Shown here piece after piece: positions 35,054 to 45,374 of a stretch of DNA of 64,000 bases (positions are counted from its first letter, which is position 1; the number at the start of each line of letters is the position of its first letter). This DNA is from Aegilops tauschii subsp. strangulata (lineage: Eukaryota > Streptophyta > Magnoliopsida > Poales > Poaceae), in assembly GCF_002575655.3 (NCBI RefSeq), contig NC_053036.3, positions 642,156,736 to 642,220,735 of the forward strand. The letters are read 5' to 3'. The position numbers and the translations under genes are program-made. Below the pieces are notes generated by a model, which was not told the origin of the DNA, did not search any database, and saw only the letters and a program-made list of their open reading frames with translations.

Positions 35054-35066
35054 GCAAGTGGGAGAC
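35054..35066 (+). other. Second copia polypurine tract
   Basis: GCAAGTGGGAGAC repeats the tract found before LTR-a and sits directly before LTR-b. Confidence 0.75.
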
Positions 35067-36567
35067 TGAAGGAAATATGCCCTAGAGGCAATAATAAAGT
35101 TGTTATTTATATTTCCTTATATCATGATAAATGTTTATTATTCATGCTAGAATTGTATTAACCGTAAACTTACTACATGTGTGAATACATAGACAAACAG
35201 TGTGTCACTAGTTTGCCTCTACTTGACTAGCTCATTGAATCAATGATGGTTATGTTTCCTAACCATAGACATGAGTTGTCATTTGATTAACGGGATCACA
35301 TCATTAGAGAATGATGTGATTGACTTGACCCATCCGTTAGCTTAGTACGATGATCGTTTAGTTTGTTGCTATTGCTTTCTCCATAAATATACATGTTCCT
35401 ATGACAATGAGATCATGCAACTCCTGAATACCGGAGGAACACTTTGTGTGCTACCAAACGTCACAACGTAACTGGGTGATTATAAAGGTGCTCTACAGGT
35501 GTCTCCGATGGTGTTTGTTGAGTTGACATGGATCAAGATTAGGATTTGTCACTCCGATTGTCGGAGAGGTATCTCTGGGCCCTCTCGGTAATGTACATCA
35601 CAATAAGCCTTGCAAGCAATGTAGCTAATGAGTTAGTTACGGGATGTAGCATTACAGAACGAGTAAAGAGACTTGCCGGTAACGAGATTGAACTAGGTAT
35701 TGAGATACCGACGATCGAATCTTGGGCAAGTAACAAACCGATGACAAAGGGAACAACATATACCATTATGCGGTTTGACCGATAAAGATGTTCGGAGTCC
35801 CGGATTTGATCACGGACATGATGAGGAGTCTCGGAATGGTCGAGACGTAAAGATCGATATATTGGAAGCCTATATTTGGACATCGGAATGGTTCCGAGTG
35901 GTTCGGGCATTTTTCCGGAGTACCGGGAGGTTACCGGAACCCCCGGGGAGTATATGGGCCTTATTGGGCCTTAGTGGAATAGAGGAGAGGGAAGGGAAAA
36001 GAGGGAGGCGTGCCCCCAAGCCCAATCCGAATTGGGAGGGGGCCGGCCCCCCTTTTCCTTCCTCTCCTACTCCTACTTGGAAGGGGGGACTCCCCTAGGG
36101 CGCGCCATAGAGAGGGCCGCCCCCCTCCACTCCTTTATATACGGGGGAGGGGGCACCCCATGGACACACAAGTTGATCATTGATCTTTTAGCCGTGTGCG
36201 GTGCCCCCTCCACCATAATCCACCTCGGTTATATCGTAGCGGTGCTTAGGCGAAGCCCTGTTCCGGTAGCATCATCATCATCATCATCACACCGTCGTGC
36301 TGACAAAACTCTCCCTCGAAGCTCTACTGGATCATGAGTTCGTGGGACGTCACCGAGCTGAACGTGTGCAGATCGCGGAGGTGCCGTAACTTCGGTGCTG
36401 GATCGGTCAATCGTGAAGACGAACGACTACATCAACCGCGTTGTCATAATGCTTCCGCTTACGGTCTACGAGGGTACGTAGACGATACTCTCCCCTCTCG
36501 TTGCTGTGCATCACCATGATCTTGCGTGTGCGTAGGAATTTTTTTGAAATTACTACGTTTCCCAACA
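35067..36567 (+). mobile_element. Complete copia 3' LTR (LTR-b)
   Basis: It starts TGAAGGAAATATGCC and ends TACGTTTCCCAACA (TG...CA). A TATA box TTTATATAC lies at 36134-36142, followed by the usual GCACCCCATGG region. Relative to LTR-a and the solo LTR it lacks about 200 bp after 35788. The base after the end is followed by AGAAC, the putative target duplication; its partner is lost with the 5' end. Confidence 0.9.
36134..36142 (+). promoter_or_regulatory. TATA box in copia LTR-b
   Basis: TTTATATAC is embedded in CACTCCTTTATATACGGGGG, the conserved promoter position of Angela/BARE LTRs. It could drive transcripts into the right flank. Confidence 0.55.
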
Positions 36568-37042
36568 AGAACACCAGACCAAAATCATCACAAGATCATC
36601 CACACCTACATCTTAACACAATAGAACCAAAATGACCATTGTATGTTCAAGAGGCGAAATGGGAGTATCAAGGATTTCTAGTTAGCTTGATCATGTATGA
36701 CAATCATGCTGCATAAGTTCTACTCCCGCATGAGTCGTTGGGTTTCCCCAAAGAGGAAGGGTGAAGTAGATAGTAGCAAAGTTTTTCCTTGGTTAAGAAC
36801 CAAGGTTTATCGAACCAGTAGGAGCTTCTAAGCTAACAAGATAAACAACACCTGCACACAAACACGATAAAACCTTGCAGCCAACTAGAAAGAGGGTTGT
36901 GAAGGCCCTTTTCTTGCTAGTTACAAGATTAAAAGCAAATAGAGATATATAGTGGTAAGTCAAGTAAGTAAAAGAGCAATTTTGGTAGAAGATTTTATTA
37001 ATGGAGAATGAACCTGGGGGCCATAGGTCCACCAGTGGTATC

Positions 37043-37058
37043 TCTCTCTCTCTCAAAT
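37043..37058 (+). repeat. CT microsatellite
   Basis: CTCTCTCTCTCTC run inside the LTR. Confidence 0.6.
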
Positions 37059-37628
37059 AGGTGAAGGGTATGGTAAACAAATTAAAGTTGAGCAATTGAA
37101 AAGATTGCAATATTTATGAGTAGGCATGATCTCATATATGCATTACGTCCGTAATAAATAGACTGTTAATCCAATTTCATCTACTACTAATACTCCACCC
37201 CAAAAGTGCTATCCAGCATGCATCTTAAGGTATTAAGCTTGCAAGAAACAAAGTATCATAATAAGAAAGATGAGATAAGGTAGACAAAAAGAAGTCAATC
37301 AATATGAAAATCCTATCGTTTTACCATTAGTGGCAACAATACAATACGTGTCTTGGTCCTTTTTTCCACTGGGTTAGAGCACCGAAAAATTGAACCCACT
37401 ACAAAGCACAACCCCCTCTGAAGAAAAACCCATCAAACTTGGCCAAAGAAGATAGATAGATCGGAGAGCATACAAGCTATCTAATTATGCAGCAACAAAA
37501 CCCAAATAGATTCAATTGATTTTAATGAACAATCTGATCATAAAGTGACAATTCATCATGTCCCAACAAACACACCACCGATTACATCGAATATATCTCG
37601 ATCAAGAACGAGAACATGGAATTGAAGA

Positions 37629-37649
37629 TCCGAGAGAGAGAGAGAGAGA
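37629..37649 (+). repeat. GA microsatellite
   Basis: About ten GA units inside the LTR. Confidence 0.85.
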
Positions 37650-38215
37650 ACCATCTAGCTACTATTATGGACCTCTAGGTCCTAAATGAACTACCCAAAC
37701 ATGGTCATGGAGGCAGCAAGGTTGATGAAGATGGCTCTGGCAACGGATTCCTCCTCGAGCAGGGCTCCAGGTGGGATCTCTTCAAAACAGAGACTTGCTG
37801 CGGCGATAAAATTCTTTTGGAGGCACAGCGGATGGTTTCGGTATTTATACAGTTTGTGGCGGTGGGATCAGGTCAAGGCGGTAAGTAGGGCCCCCAGACG
37901 GACAGGGGGCACGACCACCCCCTGGTTGTGCCGACACCCTTGTGTGACCCTCGGTGCACATCTCGATCTCTCCCGAAGCTTCCTGTGTTTCTTGTTGCCC
38001 AAAAAAATCATGTTAAAATTGGCAACGTAATTTGACACATGTAGATATTGATTTCCCATTAAACCAAAAATAAGCAAAAAATAGGAACTGACACTGGGGA
38101 ATAAATTAATAGGTTAGTCCATAAAAATAATATAAATTACCATAAAAAGTATATAAAAGTGATAATATAATAACATGAAACAATCAAAAAATATAGAAAC
38201 GTTTGGGACGTATCA

Positions 38216-38490
38216 ACATCCCCAAGCTTAATTCCTACTCATTCTCGAGTAGGTAAATGATAAACAAAGATAATTTTTAACAATAGGTGGCTCATCTTAT
38301 TGCTAAGTATAGTTTTGACAATAGGTCACACGGTATTCTTGTTAATGATGTTCCGGTATTCTTGATCAATTAATGCAATCATGGTGTGAACCTAAGACAA
38401 AAGTGATTCAAATTTGACAATAAGTAACAACAAGCTTTCAAGCTTGACTCCTATCAATGAGTTCCAAATCTCCAAGAGGGCACCCCTTGG
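38216..38490 (-). mobile_element. 3' internal end of the minus-strand element
   Basis: It begins with the polypurine tract (CATCCCCAAGCTTAATT on the plus strand) and continues with AT-rich non-coding sequence. It is cut off near GGAGGCCTTCTG, where low-copy sequence begins. Confidence 0.5.
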
Positions 38491-38749
38491 AGGCCTTCTG
38501 CAACGGATGCTTTTCTAGCACAGAGCGCTCCATCACCGACACGTGGCGCGTGCCGCAACAGATGCTTTTCTAACGCAGAATGCTACATCGCGTTTCTCCC
38601 ATTGGAAAGGACTCTCTTTGTTTTTAATGTATTTTTTTAATTCTTTGTTTTTTTCTAGTTTTTTTTATCATTTTTGGTTTCTTGTTTTTTTTTAATCTTT
38701 GTTTTTAATTGTTTTTTTTTGAATTTTTTTTATTTTCCATGTGAAGCAC
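38491..38749. other. Low-copy sequence left of the gypsy element
   Basis: A motif GATGCTTTTCTA occurs twice (about 38507 and 38561), then T-rich sequence follows. GTGAAGCAC at the end joins to the GAAGCACA-rich sequence at 49630 once the gypsy is removed. No gene is seen. Confidence 0.5.
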
Positions 38750-39239
38750 TGTCGGTGTCAAAACCGGCGGATCTCGGGTAGGGGTCCCGAACTGTGCGTC
38801 TAGGCCGGATGGTAACAGGAGGCAGGGAACACGATGTTTTACCCAGGTTCGGGCCCTCTTGATGGAGGTAAAACCCTACGTCCTGCTTGATTAATATTGA
38901 TGATATGGGTAGTACAAGAGTAGATCTACCACGAGATCAAGGAGGCTAAACCCTAGAAGCTAGCCTATGGTATGATTATTGTCTATGGAGTTGATGAAGT
39001 TGTCCTACGGACTAAAACCCTCCGGTTTATATAGACACCGGATAGGGTTAGGGTTACATAGAGTCGGTTATAATGGTAGGAGATCTTGAATATCCGCATC
39101 GCCAAGCTTGCCTTCCACGCCAAGGAAAGTCCCATCCGGACACGGGACGAAGTCTTCAATCTTGTATCTTCATAGTCCAGGAGTCCGGCTGAAGGTATAG
39201 TCCGGCTACCCGAACACCCCCTAATCCAGGACTCCCTCA
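38750..39239 (-). mobile_element. 3' LTR of the gypsy element
   Basis: On the minus strand it starts TGAGGGAGTCCTGGATTAGG and ends CCGGTTTTGACACCGACA. GTAGCCCCTGAA next to its inner end on the plus strand is the complement of a polypurine-like tract (CAGGGGCTAC). Confidence 0.9.
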
Positions 39240-39672
39240 GTAGCCCCTGAACCAGGCTTCAATGACGACGAGTCCGGCGCGCAAATTGTCTTCGGCATTG
39301 CAAGGCGGGTTCCTCCTCCAAGTCCTTCATAGAAGATTGTAAACATCAAGAGTAGTGTCCGGCTCTGTAAAATAAGCTTCCACATATTGCCATAGAGAGA
39401 ATAATATTAACACAAATCAAATCTGCTGACGTATTCTGCAGTGCGCCATCACACCACAACCAAGCCCTTTACTCGAATCGTTTTTACTTTTCCTCCTCAG
39501 CATGTTTTGCGACGCGGTTTCCTTGGCACGTCTTGTCAAAGCAGAGATCGTGTACCCTTTTTACGGGATTCTCATCAATACGGACATGGGTAACCCAACC
39601 GCGCCATTTATCACGGCGCTCGGGAGGCAAGCGAGTTTTATTAGGTAGGTGGGGACGCATAACCGCATCTGC

Positions 39673-39682
39673 CTATATAAGG
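39673..39682 (+). promoter_or_regulatory. TATA box of the antisense gene
   Basis: CTATATAAGG lies about 120 bp ahead of the ATG at 39797, in a region that otherwise reads as promoter and leader. Confidence 0.6.
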
Positions 39683-39796
39683 GGATAAGGATCCACCCTT
39701 TTTACCTACGCCTTCTTCCTCCCTTGCCTATCCATCTCTCGCGCACCCGAGCTCCAGCGCCCAAGCCCGCACATCCCACCTCAACCTTCTCCAGCA

Positions 39797-42700
39797 ATGT
39801 CCGGAGCGGGAGGCAAATGGATGGTCTCCTCCGTTACGGAGGGTAAAGTAAAAAGGCTAAGGAAGGCCGGATACCTGTCCAAGGACATCGCGCACCGGCT
39901 TCCCGAAGAGGGGCAGCTTATCCCCACCCCAAGGCCCCATGAGAGGGTCGTGTTTCTCCCCCACTTCCTCCGCGGACTAGGTTTTCCACTCCACCCATTT
40001 GTCCGGGGGCTCATGTTCTACTACGGCCTGGACTTCCGCGATCTGGCTCCAAACTTCATCCTCAACATCTCAGCGTTTATCGTCGTGTGCGAGGCCTTTC
40101 TCCGCGTCCGCCCCCATTTCAGCCTCTAGCTCAAGACCTTCAACGTCAAGCCCAAGGTGGTGCGCGGCAGCCAGGCGGAGTGCGGAGGTGCTATGGCGGG
40201 CAAGATGGCCAACGTCCTATGGTTCGAGGGCTCTTTCGTGGAGACCCTAAAGGGATGGCAAGCCGGGTGGTTTTATATCACTGAGCCACGCGATCCGGAA
40301 TGGACCGCAGCCCCTGAGTTCCGATCCGGACCCCCCACGCGGCTTATGTCCTGGAAAGAGACGGGCCTGTCGTGGGGTGACGAAAAAGAGGTGACCGGAT
40401 TGCAAACATGCATCCAGTCCCTGGTGAACAAGCCAGTCCGGCTTGTTAATATAATCCAGGTTATGCTCGTCCGCCGGATCCTCCCGTGCCAACAACGGGA
40501 TTTTAATCTGTGGGAGTTTGACCCGGCGCAGCACCAAACCCTCAACAGGCTCTTCAACACGACGTATGAAGATGCCTGGAAGGTGCTATTCAAGGGCGCC
40601 GAGGCTCCCGCATCCGCTTCCGAGGACCGCGGATATAGCTCGCAGCGTCACGCTAGCAAGGTATGCCATCCACACCCTTCACAGGATGTTAAGCCTTTTT
40701 TCATAGTTTGACACCATGCGGGATCTGAACTCCCTTTCCTCTGACAGGCTTGGCGGGTGATAGCCGAGCCGATTAACTGTCCGGCTCCGCTGCCCGAAGA
40801 TCCAGCCCCAGCTTTACTGGTGAAGTTGCTGGCCCCGGCGCCTTATGTGGTGTCGGAGAAGAAGGTCAAGAAGAAGAAGACGACGGGGACTCGAAAGAGT
40901 GCCCGCAACATGGTGGTGTCGGACTCGTCATCTGACGAGTCCGAGGCGCCCTCCTCCCGCGAGAACGAGGAGGAGGAAGAAGAAGACTCTCCCTCTCTAG
41001 TGGAGGGAGGAGAGAAGAGGAAGGCCGCCCCAACGGGGGAGGCCGAGGGGTCTAGGAAAAGGAAGACCCCTCCGCCGGACTACGCCCCTGACGCCGAAGA
41101 GGGCGAAGAGGAGTGGCCGGACAGGGCCAAGCGTCCGGCAAAATCGTAAGTGTTCAGATACCAGAGTAACTCATGATATTCCTTTTGTTGCACAGCTTCC
41201 CCTAATGTCGAATATAATCATGCAGCCCGCCCCGGGCCGCACTCAACGAGTCGTCGAGCGGCTCCCTGGATTCATCGGACGTGAACTCTGTTCCGCCCGC
41301 TGTCTCCCCCCGCACTGTGGATGACACCGAAGTGGCGTCGGAACGAGCTCTGGCGCAGGAGGAGGTGGTCCTGGAGGAGCCGCAAGGCGACCTCCCGGAC
41401 CCCAGGAGTGAAGGGGACAAGACCCCCCAGGGCTCCAAGTCCGGCCTTAAGCCGTACACCGTGCCGAAATCTTCAACAATTCTGGACCGCGGCAGGCGAA
41501 CTCCTTCCAAGAGGAGCAAGCCTTCTGAGCCGGCAGCCTCCATCCAACCGGAGGCGCCGGACAATCTGCTGGAGGTGCTTGAAGGTGCCTCCATCGACGA
41601 GGAGCACCGTACTATTATGAGTACGGTGACCCGGAAGGTTCAGTCCGCCAAGAGCGGGCTAAATGAAGCTTGCGCTGGCCTCCTAACAGGCTTCGAGGTA
41701 AGTAAAAATATGTAAAAATATTACCACATAGACAGTAGCCCCTGATGCTCTGTTTGGCATTCGGAAAGAAAAGCCGAATAGAGGATCTATGAAATTTCGT
41801 AGGAGTCTAATAATAAAGAAGTCAATATGCGTATGCAGGCTTCGCTGCTAGCCACCGCCGCACTGACTGCGGAGGTGGATACCCTAAAATAGGGACTCGA
41901 GCGGTCCGAGCAAGAGCTCGGCCGTGCCAAGAAGCAGCTCAAGGAGAAAGAAGGTAAGAAATACCTTATAAAAAGGTGCCTATAGAGAGGCGTGATTGCA
42001 AAAAATAACAGGATTGTACTGCTTATTGTAGGGGCCACGACTGAGGTGGCAACCCTCAAGCAGGCGCTGTCCGAGGCCGAAAAGAAAACGTCCGCGGAGC
42101 GCACCGAGCGAGAGAAACTTGGGTCTCAGTTCGGCGAGGTGCAGCAAGGGATTCAGACTCTCATGAAGAAACATGAGAGTTTGGAGCTTCAGTCAAAGAC
42201 CCAAGCGTCCGAGCTCGCGACGGCCCTTGAGACTGCCAAGTCTGCCAAGGCCGAAGCCCAAAAGGCTCTCCGAGAGTTGGAGGATATGAAGAAGATAGCA
42301 GCGGGTAAGGCATTCTTTATGCAAAGCAGAAACATAAAAGTAAACTACTTGTTACTTACCCGAATCCGGAGTTCTCCAGGGGCCTTCGCAGATCTTCCCC
42401 GCAGCGTGTCCGATGCCGCTGCATTCTACCGAGCCGAAGAGGGCAGCTCGACGGAGAAGGTATTCTGGTCTCAGTATGCTGAGGCCGGACACCCTGTGCC
42501 CTTGAGCGACCAGCTAAAACAGCTGGTCGAACTCCACAAGGCGGCCGAACAAGCCATGAAGGGCTTCATAGTTCAGCTATGGCCCGGAGAGGCCTTGCCT
42601 GGGAGCTACTTCGGGCTGGTGCGGCGGCTGGTGGAGGCCTGTCCAAGGCTCGAGGTCATCAAGCGCTCCGCCTGCATCGAAGGTGCCCGTAGGGCCCTTG

Positions 42701-42864
42701 CCCGTGTAAAGGTGCACTGGGATAAGCTGGACGGTGAGAAGCTTGTGACGGACGGGCCGCCGCCGGGGAAGGAGCATCGCAAGCCGGAGAACTACTATAA
42801 GGATGTTCTTGCAGGTGCCCGCCTTGTGGCAGATGAGTGCACCAAGGATGTAATTTTTGAATGA
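39797..42864 (+). pseudogene. Antisense gypsy-borne gene (Transposase_28-like), six exons, broken
   Basis: Proposed exons: 39797-40660, 40748-41145, 41226-41697, 41839-41953, 42032-42304, 42380-42864, all with GT/AG borders and phases that join in frame. Exon 1 encodes a globular domain (FLRGLGFPLHPFVRGLMFYY, WFYITEPRDPEW) typical of the plant 'putative gypsy type transposon' family (Pfam Transposase_28). The middle is low-complexity with Lys-rich and Glu-rich blocks. Exons 4-5 form a long coiled coil, and exon 6 holds a conserved helical tail with SVSDAAAFYRAEEG. Stops: TAG 40127-40129 (Trp expected) and TAG 41890-41892 (Gln expected). The role of this family is unknown. Confidence 0.75.
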
Positions 42865-44072
42865 ATTCGCTCGTGTTTATCCTGTGCGCTAAAAACTTGT
42901 TCATATGCGCTAAGCAATGCTTATTGAATTTAAAATATTATTTTCTGTGCGGCCATTTATCAAAAATTGAGAGATGGCCAGTCGTCGGATTCTGCCCCCA
43001 TGCCACTAGTGCTGGGGTGTTCGGTGATAAACCTGGGCGCTCTTTTTCCCATGGTTGGGTCCTTCGAGGGAGGCGCTCAGCACGACGAACCAGGCAATCG
43101 GACTATAATGCTTGAACACTCTCACTTAGCCATAGAACTTTATAATTTTAAATTTCGGTGAAGCCCCTAGTTCGGAAGACCGAGTTCGGGGCGCTATCCA
43201 CGCCTTGGCTGGGGTTATCCAGCTCCTCGCTCGAAGCGGCATAAGCCTTTAGGGACTCGAAAAACCTCTCGAACAGCGACCGGTCTCTCGCCTCATCATG
43301 ACAGTCAGTTTTAGCTTTCTCCACTGAGGTGCTTAACCCAGCTCAACCGGGGCACAATCGCAGTGGTTCTCCTAGTGCTACCTTAGCCGATATAGCGGAA
43401 CGTAAGGCACCAAAACATAGAAGCCGGGCAAACCCAACTATTGACCCAAATCATGATTTGGAGCCGATGCATATAGTGCTATAAGTTCGGGGTGCCGCAC
43501 TTGTGAAAGTGTACGGACTTCTCACACCATATTAAAGGGTACTGAAGCCCCTGGCGTACTTGCCGTACCACAATGTACGGGTGCAACATGTCATTAATGC
43601 ACATATATATGAAAAGAGTAATGCAAAAAATAGACAAAAAGCTAGGCATTGTTTATGGAGAGGCTATTTATCAAAGCCGAACGATACAGATGGTGCGGTA
43701 AGCAAAAGATATTGGACTATTCAGTATGTCCTGACTAGGGGCAGGCCACGGAATTATATATAAAGTAGGTATATCGCTCGTAACAGAGACCACCTGGGAG
43801 TTCCATAATGCGGCATGGCTTGTCTGCCTTCCTGGATCTTGCATCGTTTGTGCGGCAATCTAATTGCCGAACAGGTCGTCCGAAGTATGGAGTCCTGTAA
43901 GTAAGAAAAAATTAAAAAAAGAATCCGGCAGCCCTTGGTACGTTTTAAGCCGTATTTTGGGCGTGCCGTTATTTTGCCCCTTCCCCTGTGCCCATGGTAT
44001 TTCAAGGGTGTAGTTATGTACGCGAGGTACTAGTTTCGCTAGGTCGCGAAAGCTGGGGTTGGGGCCGCATTG
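42865..44072. other. Non-coding spacer of the gypsy element
   Basis: It lies between the 3' ends of the antisense gene and of gag-protease. No RT or integrase motif appears in any frame. The place where pol should be is empty, which defines the element as non-autonomous. Confidence 0.65.
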
Positions 44073-45374
44073 CTACGCTTTCTTGGAGTGTGCCAGGCGG
44101 TCCTGCTGTAGGTTACTCCGGGCGCGCTTGGCAGTGTCTGGCTTTTTAATGGCCGGACTGGAGAATTGCCGAAGAAGGCTACTTTGTACCTCCGCTGCGA
44201 GAGCCGCCGTATGCTCCTCCATACGGAGGGAGCGTTCGTTGTTTCCGTTGACCGTGATTACTCCTCGAGGGCCTGGCATCTTGAGTTTGAGATATGCGTA
44301 GTGCGGCACCGCATTGAATTTTGCGAATGCGGTTCGTCCGAGCAGGGCGTGATAGCCACTGCGAAACGGGACTATATCGAAGATTAACTCTTCGCTTCGG
44401 AAATTATCCGGGGATCCGAAGACCACGTCAAGTGTTACTGAGCCTGTACAGTTGGCTTCTACACCTGGTATGACGCCTTTAAAGGTCGTTCTTGTGGGTT
44501 TGATCCTTGAGGGGTCTATGCCCATTTTCCATACTGTGTCCTGATAAAGCAGGTTCAGGCTACTGCCGCCGTCCATGAGGACTCTTGTGAGGTGAAATCC
44601 GTCGATGATTGGGTCAAGAACCAATGCGGCGAAGCCGCCATGACGGATGCTAGTGGGATGGTCCCTCCGATCAAAAGTGATCGGGCAGGAGGACCATGGG
44701 TTGAACTTTGGGGCGACTGGCTCCATCGCGTATACGTCCCGTAGCGCACGCTTCCGCTCCCGCTTGGGAATGTGGGTTGCGTATATCATGTTCACCGTCC
44801 GCACTTGTGGGGGAAAGCCCTTCTGTCCATTGTTGTTCGGCGGCTTGGGCTCCTCGTCGTCGCTGTGCAGCCCCTTGTCTTTGTTTTCGGTTCTTAACTT
44901 GCCTGCCTGCTTGAACACCCAACAATCCCTGTTAGTGTGATTGGCTGGCTTTTCGGGGGTGCCATGTATCTGGCACAAGCGATCGAGTATTCGGTCCAAA
45001 CTGGACGGGCCCTGAGTATTCTTTTTAAATGGCTTTTTCCGCTGACCGGATTTATAGCCTCTGAATCCGGCATTGATTGCCGTGTCTTCATTGCTGTCGC
45101 TGTTAACGCGGCGTTTTTGTTTGTTCCGACGTGTCCTGCCACTTTTGTCCTTGGTATCCGAATTACCAGGGTTCTTTGATAAGTTGTTACTGCGAGCTAG
45201 CCAACTGTCTTCACCCGCGCAAAAGCGGGTCATGAGTGTCGTGAGGGCTGCCATGGATTTCGGCTTTTCCTGTCCCAGGTGCCGGGCAAGCCACTCGTCG
45301 CGGATGTTATGCTTGAAGGCTGCTAGGGCCTCTGCGTCCGAACAGTCGACTATCTGGTTTTTCTTTGTTAGGAA
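44073..45374 (-). CDS. Gypsy gag C-terminus and aspartic protease
   Basis: An open minus-strand frame enters from the solo LTR junction with LTKKNQIVDCSDAEALAAF, continuing gag. A Lys/Arg-rich linker and a Cys/His segment (HTNRDCWVF) follow, then the protease with its catalytic motif VLMDGGSSLNLLY and the later hydrophobic HALLGRTAFAKF. The frame ends at TAG 44073-44075. In an autonomous element RT would follow; here it does not. Interrupted from the rest of gag by the solo LTR. Confidence 0.85.
   Translation of the reverse strand, partial: FLTKKNQIVDCSDAEALAAFKHNIRDEWLARHLGQEKPKSMAALTTLMTRFCAGEDSWLARSNNLSKNPGNSDTKDKSGRTRRNKQKRRVNSDSNEDTAINAGFRGYKSGQRKKPFKKNTQGPSSLDRILDRLCQIHGTPEKPANHTNRDCWVFKQAGKLRTENKDKGLHSDDEEPKPPNNNGQKGFPPQVRTVNMIYATHIPKRERKRALRDVYAMEPVAPKFNPWSSCPITFDRRDHPTSIRHGGFAALVLDPIIDGFHLTRVLMDGGSSLNLLYQDTVWKMGIDPSRIKPTRTTFKGVIPGVEANCTGSVTLDVVFGSPDNFRSEELIFDIVPFRSGYHALLGRTAFAKFNAVPHYAYLKLKMPGPRGVITVNGNNERSLRMEEHTAALAAEVQSSLLRQFSSPAIKKPDTAKRARSNLQQDRLAHSKKA

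Larger units (their letters stand above)
14293..36567 (+). mobile_element. 5'-truncated copia retrotransposon (BARE/WIS/Angela-like)
   Basis: Copia integrase, reverse transcriptase and RNase H are recognisable once CACTA-2 and CACTA-4 are removed, leaving about 4.85 kb of copia. The 3' LTR begins TGAAGGAAATATGCCCTAGA, a hallmark of the Angela/BARE/WIS group, and ends CCCAACA. The 5' LTR, gag and protease are absent; the gypsy LTR directly precedes the first copia base. Confidence 0.9.
36568..38215 (-). mobile_element. 3' LTR of a minus-strand LTR retrotransposon
   Basis: On the minus strand it starts TGATACGTCCCAAACG and runs leftward, as in the abundant wheat LTRs beginning TGATACGTC. The polypurine tract AAGCTTGGGGATGT lies just before it on that strand. 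The left boundary is set by the copia; the true LTR end is not resolved. No protein is encoded. Confidence 0.6.

Noticed and set aside
35539..35910. Frames in the copia LTRs (for example 123 codons on the minus strand)
   Set aside because: LTR sequence is non-coding and equivalent frames are not kept in the solo LTR.
36032..36337. 101-codon frame over the copia LTR promoter with Ser repeats
   Set aside because: Derived from an ATC microsatellite and G-rich LTR sequence; it spans the LTR TATA box.
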